Shown: positions 1 through 5,986, counted from the stretch's first letter. The stretch: 6,149 nt of DNA from JANNYA01 sp031409855 (GCA_031409855.1 JANNYA010000061.1:1-6149), one strand, 5' to 3'. Notes: generated by a model not told the origin, from the sequence alone. Numbers and translations: made by a program.

Positions 1-1
1 A

Positions 2-223
2 GCGCGCAATAAAATCGCTGCGGCACGCGCTGCGGTTGAGAAAAATCCGCGCGATAGCGAAGTCATGCGGGCACGGCGCTTGGCCGAGGAAGCCCGCAGC
101 GACGCGGAATTTGCCTCAGCGCGTGCGCGTGATGGCCGCGAGCAAGCGGTCAATGCCGACCTACAAAAAAATAACGACACCCTGCGCGAAGAATTACAGC
201 GCACCTCTGGAGGCAAGCAATGA
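2..223 (+). CDS. DUF4398-type protein, C-terminal part (5' end outside window)
   Basis: An open frame enters from the left edge and ends at TGA 221-223, giving 73 visible codons. The visible part is helical and rich in Ala, Arg and Glu. The stretch RLAEEARSDAEFASARAR resembles the repeating A-x2-A-x3-A pattern of DUF4398 proteins, small periplasmic or lipoprotein-type proteins often encoded next to an OmpA-domain lipoprotein. It ends in a polar tail, TSGGKQ. The N-terminus, where a lipoprotein signal would be expected, lies outside the window. Its stop overlaps the next gene's start as ATGA (220-223), and that gene's Shine-Dalgarno sits inside this frame, so the two are almost certainly translationally coupled. 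Its molecular function is unknown. The family call is from pattern and context; the reading frame itself is secure. Confidence 0.8.
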   Translation, partial: ARNKIAAARAAVEKNPRDSEVMRARRLAEEARSDAEFASARARDGREQAVNADLQKNNDTLREELQRTSGGKQ

Positions 224-1374
224 AAACCAATGAACTAAACAAATCCAACACCCGTTTGGCGGGTGCAGCGCGCTTCGCAGCGCTTACCTCCTTGGTACTC
301 ATGCTTGGCGCGTGTGGCTCCAACCAGGTGCGCAACCCAGATGCGCTGCGCGTGCAGGGAGATTTGGTGGCCTTGCAGGCGGATCGCAACCTGGCAACAC
401 AATCGCCGATGTCAATGCAAGAAGCGGAGAAAGCCGTGCAAATTGCGCTGGTGCCCGAGCGCGATAAAGTGTTGAGCGCGCACAGGGTTTACCAAGCGGA
501 TCGTAAAGTGCAAACCGCACGCTCCTTGGCGCAAGCGCAGTACGCGATTGAAAATCGTAAGGCTTTAAGTCAGGAAAGTAACGAAATTCGCCTGAATGCA
601 CGTACCCGCGAAGCGGATTTTGCAAAACTTGAAGCGGATGCCCGCACACAGGAAGCCATCGCCGCCACCAACGATGCGAATGCAGCACGTGAGCTCGCCA
701 GCAGCGCGCAAAATGAAGCCAGCAAAGCGCAAAATGAAGCCAGTGCAGCGAAATCAGAAGCCGAAGCGCGTGCGATGGAAGCAGGCAATGCGCGTACTGA
801 TGCGGATCTCGCACGCTCCGAAATACAAACGGCTAGGAGCGATGCAGACATGGCGCGCATTGATGCCGATATTGCCAAGAACGAAGCCAGCGCTGCGATG
901 AACGAGGCCACGATTGCCAAAGGCGAAGCGAATGCGGCGCTCGATGCTGCGGATGCGGCGATGCGTCAAAACGCCGCATTGCTGGCACAACTTGCGGATT
1001 TGCAGGCAAAAACCACGGAGCGCGGCATACAGCTCACCTTGGGTGATGTGCTGTTCTCCACCGGGCAGGCCGATTTGAAAGCCGGTAGTGCCGCGAAGTT
1101 AGATCAGCTGGCAAAAGCCCTGGCCAACGTGCCGGATCGCGCTATTTTGATCGAAGGCTTTACCGATAATGTTGGTACTGACGCATCGAACTTGGTGCTT
1201 TCGCAAAATCGCGCAAATACCGTATCAAAGTATCTAATTAGTCAAGGTGTCGCTGCAGCACGCATCACCGCGAACGGTAAGGGCGAAGCGCTTCCCGTGG
1301 CTGGCAATGAAAATCCGGCGGGGCGTCAGTTGAACCGTCGCGTTGAAGTCACAATTGAAAACCCGAGTAAATAG
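220..1374 (+). CDS. OmpA-family peptidoglycan-binding lipoprotein with heptad-repeat coiled coil
   Basis: This 384-aa protein probably tethers the outer membrane to peptidoglycan. The start at 220 is supported by TGGAGG at 208-213, 6 nt upstream. Residues 1-32 form a lipoprotein signal: basic n-region, hydrophobic FAALTSLVLML, lipobox LGAC with Cys32 as the lipidated residue. Gly at +2 suggests outer-membrane sorting. Residues about 55-115 resemble DUF4398. Residues about 130-249 are an almost unbroken run of heptads with Ala at fixed positions, predicted as a long coiled coil. Residues about 270-382 are the OmpA C-terminal domain: GFTDNVG, then LSQNRA and GRQLNRRVEV. Asp316 and Arg331 have the 15-residue spacing of the diaminopimelate-binding Asp/Arg pair of OmpA-like domains. 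There is no beta-barrel. It is coupled to the DUF4398 gene upstream. Its stop lies inside the first unit of a 17-bp tandem array. Confidence 0.93.
   Translation: MKTNELNKSNTRLAGAARFAALTSLVLMLGACGSNQVRNPDALRVQGDLVALQADRNLATQSPMSMQEAEKAVQIALVPERDKVLSAHRVYQADRKVQTARSLAQAQYAIENRKALSQESNEIRLNARTREADFAKLEADARTQEAIAATNDANAARELASSAQNEASKAQNEASAAKSEAEARAMEAGNARTDADLARSEIQTARSDADMARIDADIAKNEASAAMNEATIAKGEANAALDAADAAMRQNAALLAQLADLQAKTTERGIQLTLGDVLFSTGQADLKAGSAAKLDQLAKALANVPDRAILIEGFTDNVGTDASNLVLSQNRANTVSKYLISQGVAAARITANGKGEALPVAGNENPAGRQLNRRVEVTIENPSK
607..966 (+). repeat. 21-bp periodic coding repeat (about 17 Ala-rich heptads)
   Basis: This is an internal repeat of the OmpA-family gene, encoding residues about 130-249. 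Successive heptads follow the pattern (N/S/D)-E/D-A-x-x-A-x, for example NEASKAQ, NEASAAK, TDADLAR, SDADMAR, NEATIAK. At the DNA level a 17-nt exact copy (GCGCAAAATGAAGCCAG) occurs at 706-722 and 727-743, offset by exactly 21 nt. This points to growth of the coiled coil by in-frame 21-bp duplication followed by divergence. The periodicity also keeps the antisense strand open over about 570-920, which should not be taken for a gene. Confidence 0.85.
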
Positions 1375-1442
1375 ACAAGATGGGCAAGTAGACAAACTGG
1401 GTAAATAAACGAGCTGGGTAAATAAACAAAGTGGGTAAAAAA
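1358..1442. repeat. 17-bp tandem repeat array, five units, starting inside the OmpA-family gene
   Basis: Units lie at 1358-1374, 1375-1391, 1392-1408, 1409-1425 and 1426-1442. The second to fifth units follow the consensus ACAAACTGGGTAAATAA. The first, AAAACCCGAGTAAATAG, is more diverged (12 of 17 matches to unit three) and contains the last codons and TAG stop of the lipoprotein gene. A partial sixth unit (CGTGGGTGG) may follow. Because 17 is not a multiple of three, every later unit is in a new frame, and all but the last repeat a stop-like TAG or TAA at the same place. The last unit ends in A6, which is the T6 tract of the hutI terminator read on the other strand. The array fills nearly the whole convergent gap between the two genes. 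Confidence 0.85.
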
Positions 1443-1495
1443 CGTGGGTGGAACTTTGATTTGCGCTCAACCGGGCAAAATTGGGGCCACCCACG
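1437..1495 (-). terminator. Intrinsic terminator of hutI, overlapping its stop codon
   Basis: Perfect 9-bp arms CGTGGGTGG (1443-1451) and CCACCCACG (1487-1495) are separated by 35 nt. Read on the minus strand, the closing arm is followed directly by TTTTTT (complement of 1437-1442), the layout of a Rho-independent terminator for hutI. A nested 5-bp pair (TTTGC/GCAAA) inside the loop would shorten the effective loop. The hutI stop (1467-1469) lies in the loop and the last codons in the distal arm. In the plus direction the hairpin is followed only by CTTTG, so it is unlikely to terminate the lipoprotein transcript. The long loop is the main reason for doubt. Confidence 0.6.
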
Positions 1496-2696
1496 CTTTG
1501 CCACGCACCCAAAGCGCCGCAGGCACATCGCCCAACCAATAGACCAGCTCTGCTGGATGGGTCACGGGCCAAAGCGCGAAATCCGCACGCAGCCCCGCTT
1601 TGAGCTGGCCACGATCCGATAAACCCAACGCGGCGGCGGCATGCACAGTGGTGGCACATAGCGCTTCCTCGATGCTAAAGCCAAACAGTGTGCACGCTTG
1701 GTGCATCGCTAAGCGCAGGCTAAATTGCGGGCTGGTGCCTGGGTTGCAATCACTGGCTACCGCCATGGCGACCCCAGCTGCACGTAACTCGGCAATTGGC
1801 GGCAGCTTGGTTTCCTTAAGACAATAAAACGCAGCCGGTAACAATACGGCGATAGTTCCCGCCATGCGCATTGCAGCGATGCCAGCCTGGTCAAGATATT
1901 CCAAGTGATCCGCCGACAGCGCGACAAATTCCGCCGCGAGTGCACCGCCGCCCAAATTACTGAGCTGATCCGCATGCAGCTTCACCGGCACCCCCAAATT
2001 GCGCGCGGCATTGAATAGCTTCCTAACTTCATCAGGACTAAAGGCAATGCCTTCACAAAAGGCATCTACTGCATCGACCAGACCTTCTTGCACCAATGCC
2101 GGAAGCCATTGATCGCATACGCTAGCAATCCACGCAGCGCGTTTAGTGGTGTCGTCTTTGACCTCAGGCGGCAGTGCGTGCAGCGCTAAATAGGTGCGTT
2201 TGACACACAGGCCGGTGCGTTCGCCAAGCGCGGTAGCGGCCTGCAGCATGGCGCGCTCGGCGGTCAGACTCAAACCATAGCCGCTCTTGATCTCAATCGT
2301 CGCCACGCCTTCACGCGCCAAAGCACACGCACGCGGCCACGCGGTGGCAATGAGTTGTTCCACGTTAGCCGCTGCGGTTTGGCGTACGCTGCTCATAATC
2401 CCGCCACCCGCAAGCGCAATTTCCTGATAGCTAACACCGCGCAAACGTGCGGCGAATTCATCCGCACGATTGCCCGCAAACACCAAATGCGTGTGGCAAT
2501 CAATCAAAGCCGGGGTGAGCAGCCGAGCGCCGCCATCAATCGGGTTCGCCACGCGGCACGCATCAGGCAGCGCGGACTGCGGGCCAAAATAGCTAATCAC
2601 GCCATCGCGCCAAGCCAGTGCAGCATCTTCCTGCACAGCTAAGCCCGTTTGCGCCGGGTTGCAAGCGCGAACGTTAAGCAGCAGTCCGCTATTCAT
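1467..2696 (-). CDS. hutI: Imidazolonepropionase (HutI)
   Basis: This 409-aa cytoplasmic amidohydrolase hydrolyses 4-imidazolone-5-propanoate to N-formimidoyl-L-glutamate, the third step of histidine degradation. The length is close to the usual 400-410 aa. Visible hallmarks, in order: DCHTHLVFAGNRADEF with metal ligands His68 and His70; SGYGLS at 138-143; HADQLSN with ligand His241; SADHLEYL with His264; and ASDCNPGTSP with ligand Asp316. Three residues after His241 is Gln244, where the Bacillus enzyme has Glu; Gln is, as I recall, usual in proteobacteria. ATG 2696 is chosen because homology begins at once (LLLNVRACNP). No clear Shine-Dalgarno precedes it, but a perfect TATAAT lies 18 nt upstream. 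It follows a Uma2-family gene by 29 nt on the same strand. No hutH, hutU, hutG or hutC is in the window, so the rest of the pathway must lie elsewhere. Confidence 0.97.
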   Translation of the reverse strand: MNSGLLLNVRACNPAQTGLAVQEDAALAWRDGVISYFGPQSALPDACRVANPIDGGARLLTPALIDCHTHLVFAGNRADEFAARLRGVSYQEIALAGGGIMSSVRQTAAANVEQLIATAWPRACALAREGVATIEIKSGYGLSLTAERAMLQAATALGERTGLCVKRTYLALHALPPEVKDDTTKRAAWIASVCDQWLPALVQEGLVDAVDAFCEGIAFSPDEVRKLFNAARNLGVPVKLHADQLSNLGGGALAAEFVALSADHLEYLDQAGIAAMRMAGTIAVLLPAAFYCLKETKLPPIAELRAAGVAMAVASDCNPGTSPQFSLRLAMHQACTLFGFSIEEALCATTVHAAAALGLSDRGQLKAGLRADFALWPVTHPAELVYWLGDVPAALWVRGKAWVAPILPG

Positions 2697-2714
2697 ATTT
2701 TTAAGGACTCTAAA

Positions 2715-2720
2715 ATTATA
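2715..2720 (-). promoter_or_regulatory. Candidate -10 box for hutI
   Basis: The minus strand reads TATAAT, a perfect sigma-70 -10 hexamer, ending 18 nt before the hutI ATG. It would place transcription start about 11 nt before the ATG, leaving a very short leader. No good -35 is seen: TCGGGA at 18-nt spacing matches only three of six positions. The hexamer lies between two near-identical copies of TTTAGAGTC (minus strand, complement of about 2705-2713 and 2722-2730), which could be a direct-repeat binding site. One of these copies overlaps the end of the upstream gene. Confidence 0.3.
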
Positions 2721-2725
2721 AGACT

Positions 2726-3334
2726 CTAAATCGCTTCGTCCCGATCCAACTCTAACGCCACGGCGGCAAAATCTAAGCTAAGTTCAGGGATCGCTTGCAC
2801 GGGCGCAAGCGCATCAAAATTGAACGATTCCAGCGGCGCAAAACCATCGCTAGCTTTGCCTTCCTTGGCACGCAGATACACCAGCACCACGCGGTTTGCG
2901 CCGTCGACGATCCAATATTCCTGCACCCCAGCCGCTTCATACAAGCGCAGTTTGCGTACATGGTCGTGCCCGCCGCTGCCGGGCGAAAGCACTTCAATCA
3001 CGAAATCGGGCGCGCCGATCCCGCCGCGCTCGTCGTGTTTGCTTGGGTCGCAATACACTAATAAATCGGGCTGCACCACGGTCGTCGCATCGTTTGCCGC
3101 CTGCCCAGCGCGCGGTAAACGCACGTCAAAGGGGGCGACAAACGCCTCGCAACGGCGGCCGCGCAATTTTTCAAATAGCTGTGCGTAAAGTGCGCCAACG
3201 ATGCGCTGATGCCGACGCCCGGCACCCGCCATCGCAAAAACGCTGCCATAAATCAGCTCGTAGCGCTTGCCATCGCTGGGAAGAGCTAAGTAGTCCAAGT
3301 AGGTCAATTCTTTATACGCCGGTTGTGCAGACAT
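2726..3334 (-). CDS. Uma2-family (DUF820) nuclease-fold protein
   Basis: This 202-aa protein has the PD-(D/E)XK-like Uma2 fold. Numbering from the ATG at 3334: RYELI with Glu26, VQPDLLVY with Asp90, PDFVIEVLSPG with Glu114, then Lys128 in RKLRLYEAAGVQEYWIVD, the family's signature segment. Asp90, Glu114 and Lys128 are the expected catalytic set, so the site looks intact. A longer frame begins at TTG 3358, but ATG 3334 is preferred because AGGAG lies 7 nt upstream and no SD serves the TTG. Family members are numerous in cyanobacteria and scattered elsewhere, often of unknown role and sometimes linked to mobile DNA. Nuclease activity is inferred from fold, not shown here. It is the first gene of a likely two-gene unit with hutI. 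Its base composition is like its neighbours', giving no sign of recent transfer. Confidence 0.9.
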   Translation of the reverse strand: MSAQPAYKELTYLDYLALPSDGKRYELIYGSVFAMAGAGRRHQRIVGALYAQLFEKLRGRRCEAFVAPFDVRLPRAGQAANDATTVVQPDLLVYCDPSKHDERGGIGAPDFVIEVLSPGSGGHDHVRKLRLYEAAGVQEYWIVDGANRVVLVYLRAKEGKASDGFAPLESFNFDALAPVQAIPELSLDFAAVALELDRDEAI

Positions 3335-3340
3335 GCTGTG

Positions 3341-3345
3341 CTCCT
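3341..3345 (-). promoter_or_regulatory. Shine-Dalgarno deciding the Uma2-family start
   Basis: The minus strand reads AGGAG at 3345-3341, followed by CACAGC and one further base before ATG 3334, so the gap is close to ideal. This is the reason for preferring ATG 3334 over the upstream in-frame TTG at 3358, which would place the AGGAG inside the coding region. Confidence 0.75.
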
Positions 3346-3382
3346 GATTCTGCTGCAAAGTTTACGCCATTTTGGCATCGGC

Positions 3383-3426
3383 TTAGGCACACTTATCGGC
3401 TCGATTTTACCCTAGGCTGAGCCTAA
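3383..3426. promoter_or_regulatory. Palindrome and half-sites in the divergent control region
   Basis: The 95-nt gap between the divergent Uma2-family gene and the 347-aa gene contains a perfect inverted repeat, TAGGCT-G-AGCCTA (3413-3425), ending 4 nt before ATG 3430. A further copy of the half-site, TTAGGC, lies at 3383-3388 and is exactly complementary to GCCTAA at 3421-3426. Three half-sites in 44 bp suggest an operator for a dimeric regulator. The outer pair could alternatively form an RNA hairpin next to the start codon. TTGGCA at 3372-3377 resembles a -35 box for the plus gene, but no -10 is found at proper spacing. Weak -10-like hexamers for the minus gene are TAAACT (3364-3359) and TAAAAT (3409-3404). 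Confidence 0.35.
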
Positions 3427-3429
3427 TCC

Positions 3430-4473
3430 ATGGACACTACTTACTGTGCGCTCGTGGTCGCGATTGAATTTCCAGTGCCGGAATCCGGGCTGCCAGCGCG
3501 TCCAAACAGCTATTTTGAGCGTGCCTTAGCGCAACCGCTAGCGAATCAGTTGGCTTTTGAGCTGGGTAAACAGTTGCCAAGTTTGGATGGCCTGGGCTTG
3601 GTTTGGATGGCGGCGTGTTATGACCAAGCACAAATTCTGCGCCCGGGGTTGCCGGTGCACGCGGCGCTGGCGGCGCTATACACAGCGGGCACGCGCAACA
3701 CCGCATCGCAAAGTGGTGTAAACGGGGCGCAGGTGATGACCTTGCAGGCGTTACGCGGCGAAGCTCCGGTGCCAGCGCTGAAAGTCGACGAGCGTTTGCT
3801 CGGCGGCGCGATGGTGTTGCTACCTTTTGCGATTGTCGGTGCGCCCGATTGCGTCAGCATGGCACGCGCAATTTTGGAAGAAAAATTGCTCGATACCGGT
3901 TTGACCGATGCGCGCACGGCGTTGATGTTGAATCAAGCGCTAGGCTGCGACGCCGAACATGCGCGCTTAATGACTTTGGATGATCTAGCCGCTCTGTGTG
4001 CGATGCAGCTGGAACACGCCGGGCTTGCACCGGTTTGGCAGATTTTGGAAGCCGCGATTTTTCGCCCGCAGGCTAAGATTACAACGCAAATCGGCTGCGC
4101 AACGCTTACTTGGCAGGAAGGCAAGCTTAGCGTTGCCACGTCTGGCCCTGGCGATTTTACTTTGACCGAATACAGTGGTCAGGTGTTGCAAGCACGCCAA
4201 GCGAGCGCGGTGCTGGAAGCGCATGGCTTGCAGGCAGCTGAGCAATTTCGAGCCAGCGGAATGTTAGAAGTAGGGACAAGCTTTTGGATTGACTGGTTTG
4301 TTGATGCGCCAGTTTCCGAGATCAAAGTCTGCAGCGATCCGCGCCTGGGAGTGGTGTTGTATCAACTCAATGACGCGCAAGGCACACGCATTGGCCTCGC
4401 ATTTCCGCGCCGAGCATCCGCGCACCGGGATGTTTTGCAGCGCTTTGCCGATCAGGCGCCGAGGATCAATTAG
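3430..4473 (+). CDS. Hypothetical protein, 347 aa, no recognised domain
   Basis: I do not recognise this protein. The frame is long and open, has codon use like its neighbours, and is flanked by sensible intergenic gaps, so it is very likely a real gene. There is no signal peptide, no convincing membrane span and no low-complexity region, so it is probably cytoplasmic. The N-terminal 210 residues look mainly helical, with hydrophobic stretches such as LGLVWMAACY (55-64) and GGAMVLLPFAIVG (125-137), and a long helical run at about 140-210. Residues about 215-330 look beta-rich (KITTQIGCATLTW, KLSVATSG, SFWIDWFVD, LGVVLYQL). No catalytic motif stands out. ATG 3430 lacks a Shine-Dalgarno: the upstream bases are GCCTAATCC, part of a palindrome. 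No in-frame alternative near by is better supported. It is the first of three same-strand genes, 97 nt before the FHA gene. Confidence 0.8.
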   Translation: MDTTYCALVVAIEFPVPESGLPARPNSYFERALAQPLANQLAFELGKQLPSLDGLGLVWMAACYDQAQILRPGLPVHAALAALYTAGTRNTASQSGVNGAQVMTLQALRGEAPVPALKVDERLLGGAMVLLPFAIVGAPDCVSMARAILEEKLLDTGLTDARTALMLNQALGCDAEHARLMTLDDLAALCAMQLEHAGLAPVWQILEAAIFRPQAKITTQIGCATLTWQEGKLSVATSGPGDFTLTEYSGQVLQARQASAVLEAHGLQAAEQFRASGMLEVGTSFWIDWFVDAPVSEIKVCSDPRLGVVLYQLNDAQGTRIGLAFPRRASAHRDVLQRFADQAPRIN

Positions 4474-4570
4474 CGCAAGTACTACCCAATAAAAGCGAAG
4501 TTTCACGATTCATGCGCTCAAAGCGCCGTGCTGCACTAAACTATCCTTAGAGTTAGCGCGGAGCGTTTGC

Positions 4571-4981
4571 ATGCAGTATCGAATCATCTTTAAATACATC
4601 AGCGGACGTAAGCGCGGCACGAGTGAGGTTTTCCCCTTGCCGCGCTTTGCTTCGGAGTTGAAAATAGGCCGCGATCCTGCTTGCGAAGTTCGGTTCGATC
4701 CAATGAGCGACACCGCTGTCAGCCGCCACCACGCGTCTGTGCAGTGGGTGGACGGTGAAGCGCGCGAGTATTCCATTGTGGATTTACTGAGTAGTAACGG
4801 TACGTTTGTTAATAATCAGCGCGTTGAAAATTCACACCCATTAAAGAGCGGCGATCTATTAGAGTTCGGCCGCGGTGGCCCTAGTGCGCGCATCGAAATT
4901 CAGGCAGAACCCAGTTTTGACAACACGCTAGCACCGGCCACAAAAACGCTTGAAAAAGTGCCGCATCCGACGGGTAAGTGA
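4571..4981 (+). CDS. FHA-domain protein (phosphothreonine-binding adaptor)
   Basis: This 136-aa protein consists of almost nothing but a forkhead-associated domain, about residues 8-112. It has the conserved set: Gly33-Arg34 in IGRDP, Ser51 and His54 in SRHHA, and Asn76-Gly77-Thr78 in SSNGTFVN. These are the residues that contact phosphothreonine peptides in FHA domains, so binding is probably intact. The C-terminal tail (about 113-136) is short, polar and contains several Thr (NTLAPATKTLEK), a possible target of a Ser/Thr kinase, but no kinase or phosphatase is in the window. ATG 4571 is supported by GGAG at 4560-4563, 7 nt upstream. There is no signal peptide or membrane segment, so it is cytoplasmic. 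It lies between the 347-aa gene and pssA with gaps of about 100 nt on both sides, so co-transcription is possible but not shown. Confidence 0.93.
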   Translation: MQYRIIFKYISGRKRGTSEVFPLPRFASELKIGRDPACEVRFDPMSDTAVSRHHASVQWVDGEAREYSIVDLLSSNGTFVNNQRVENSHPLKSGDLLEFGRGGPSARIEIQAEPSFDNTLAPATKTLEKVPHPTGK

Positions 4982-5083
4982 CCGGCTATAGTCTGTTTAA
5001 GTTTAGAGACTGTTAATTTTATCGCCCCATCGAATTACTGACTGCTTCTTATCGCCTGTTTCTCATAGGATTGCGAGCCCAAT

Positions 5084-5896
5084 ATGACTGAATCTAGCCC
5101 ACAAAAAGCCCCGGAAGATCGCCGTCGCGGCATTTATTTGCTGCCCAATTTACTGACCACCTGCGCCATGTTTGCGGGTTACTACGCGATCGTTGCCAGC
5201 ATTAACGGGCATTGGGTGGACGCCTGTATCGCGGTGTTTATCGCGGCATTTTTTGACGGCATTGATGGCCGTGTAGCGCGTTTGACCAACACCCAAAGTG
5301 CGTTTGGCGTGCAATATGATTCGCTGTCCGATTTGATTAGCTTCGGTTTGGCGCCCAGCCTAATTATGTATAACTGGTCTTTAGTGCACCTGAAAGAGAT
5401 CAACCCGATGCTGGGGAAGTTGGGTTGGCTCGCTGCGTTTCTTTATGCCGCGTGCGCTGCACTTCGGCTCGCGCGCTTCAATGTGCAAGTCGCGGTGCAG
5501 GACAAACGCTTTTTTCAAGGCTTGGCCAGCCCAGCGGCCGCCGGTGCGATGGTCAGCTTTGTCTGGGCGGTCGAAAAAATGGGCGGCGATGGCGGTGGTG
5601 TGCGTTGGATCACGCCGGTTTTTACCGTGATTGTGGCGTTAGCGATGGTCAGCAATTTGCGCTATTACAGCTTCAAGGCGTGGCCAGAAAAGGTGCGGTT
5701 TATGTGGGCCATTCTGATCGTTTTGGCGATTGCCGGGATCGCGTTAAATCCACCGCTGGCGTTAGTGACTATATTTTTCGGCTACATTCTGTCAGGGCCG
5801 CTGATGACGATTCTTGGCATACGCCAGCGCCGTGCCCAACATGCGGCGGAGCATGGCGCGGAGGATGACGACGACACGCAGGATCACGATCAGTGA
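5084..5896 (+). CDS. pssA: CDP-diacylglycerol--serine O-phosphatidyltransferase
   Basis: This integral membrane enzyme joins CDP-diacylglycerol and L-serine to give phosphatidylserine and CMP, the committed step to phosphatidylethanolamine. The 270-aa protein carries the full CDP-alcohol phosphatidyltransferase signature D-G-x2-A-R-x8-G-x3-D-x3-D: Asp61, Gly62, Ala65, Arg66, Gly75, Asp79 and Asp83, preceded by Asp58. GIYLLPNLLTTCAMFAGYYA (16-35) and ALRLARFN (126-133) are typical of the membrane-type (class II) enzymes, as opposed to the E. coli PLD-like enzyme. About eight hydrophobic segments follow from residue 22 to 245. The C-terminus (about 251-270) is a charged tail rich in His and Asp (HGAEDDDDTQDHDQ), probably cytosolic and not conserved. 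The Shine-Dalgarno is weak: AGGA at 5067-5070 is 13 nt from ATG 5084, and GAG at 5075-5077 is closer. No psd, ilvC or leuA neighbour is seen. Confidence 0.96.
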   Translation: MTESSPQKAPEDRRRGIYLLPNLLTTCAMFAGYYAIVASINGHWVDACIAVFIAAFFDGIDGRVARLTNTQSAFGVQYDSLSDLISFGLAPSLIMYNWSLVHLKEINPMLGKLGWLAAFLYAACAALRLARFNVQVAVQDKRFFQGLASPAAAGAMVSFVWAVEKMGGDGGGVRWITPVFTVIVALAMVSNLRYYSFKAWPEKVRFMWAILIVLAIAGIALNPPLALVTIFFGYILSGPLMTILGIRQRRAQHAAEHGAEDDDDTQDHDQ

Positions 5897-5910
5897 TTAA
5901 GAAAAATGCG

Positions 5911-5923
5911 CTTGCAGTGCAAG
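5911..5923. terminator. Possible weak terminator hairpin after pssA
   Basis: CTTGCA-G-TGCAAG is a perfect palindrome starting 15 nt after the pssA stop. As RNA it can form only a 5-bp stem with an AGT loop. In the plus direction it is followed by TAACTCATTT rather than a clean T-run. In the minus direction the stem is followed after four bases by TTTTT (complement of 5903-5907). The position after the gene fits a terminator, but the stem is short. Confidence 0.25.
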
Positions 5924-5986
5924 TAACTCATTTGCGTAGCGTCCAAATCAAAAGAGTCTCAAAGTGAACTGCACGCAGAAAAATAT

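Noticed and set aside
570..920. 116-codon open frame on the minus strand inside the OmpA-family gene
   Set aside because: It is a shadow of the 21-bp heptad repeat: the periodic Ala/Glu codons keep the opposite strand free of stops. It has no ribosome binding site, and its repetitive product merely mirrors the sense repeat.
1234..1659. 141-codon minus-strand frame across the 17-bp array and the hutI 3' end
   Set aside because: It overlaps hutI in another frame on the same strand and the lipoprotein gene antisense. Its repeated CLFTQLVYLP-like segment is just the translated tandem repeat.
3335..3358. Upstream TTG start (3358) for the Uma2-family gene
   Set aside because: No Shine-Dalgarno precedes the TTG, whereas ATG 3334 has AGGAG at good spacing, and the extra eight residues (about half of them Gln) show no family similarity.
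3427..3438. 12-nt match TCCATGGACACT shared by the start of the 347-aa gene and 6057-6068
   Set aside because: About one exact 12-nt match is expected by chance in 6 kb, and the flanks differ.
4992..5011. AGTCT...AGACT inverted repeat after the FHA gene as a terminator
   Set aside because: The arms are only 5 bp around a long AT-rich loop with no clear T-run after them, so it is too weak to call.
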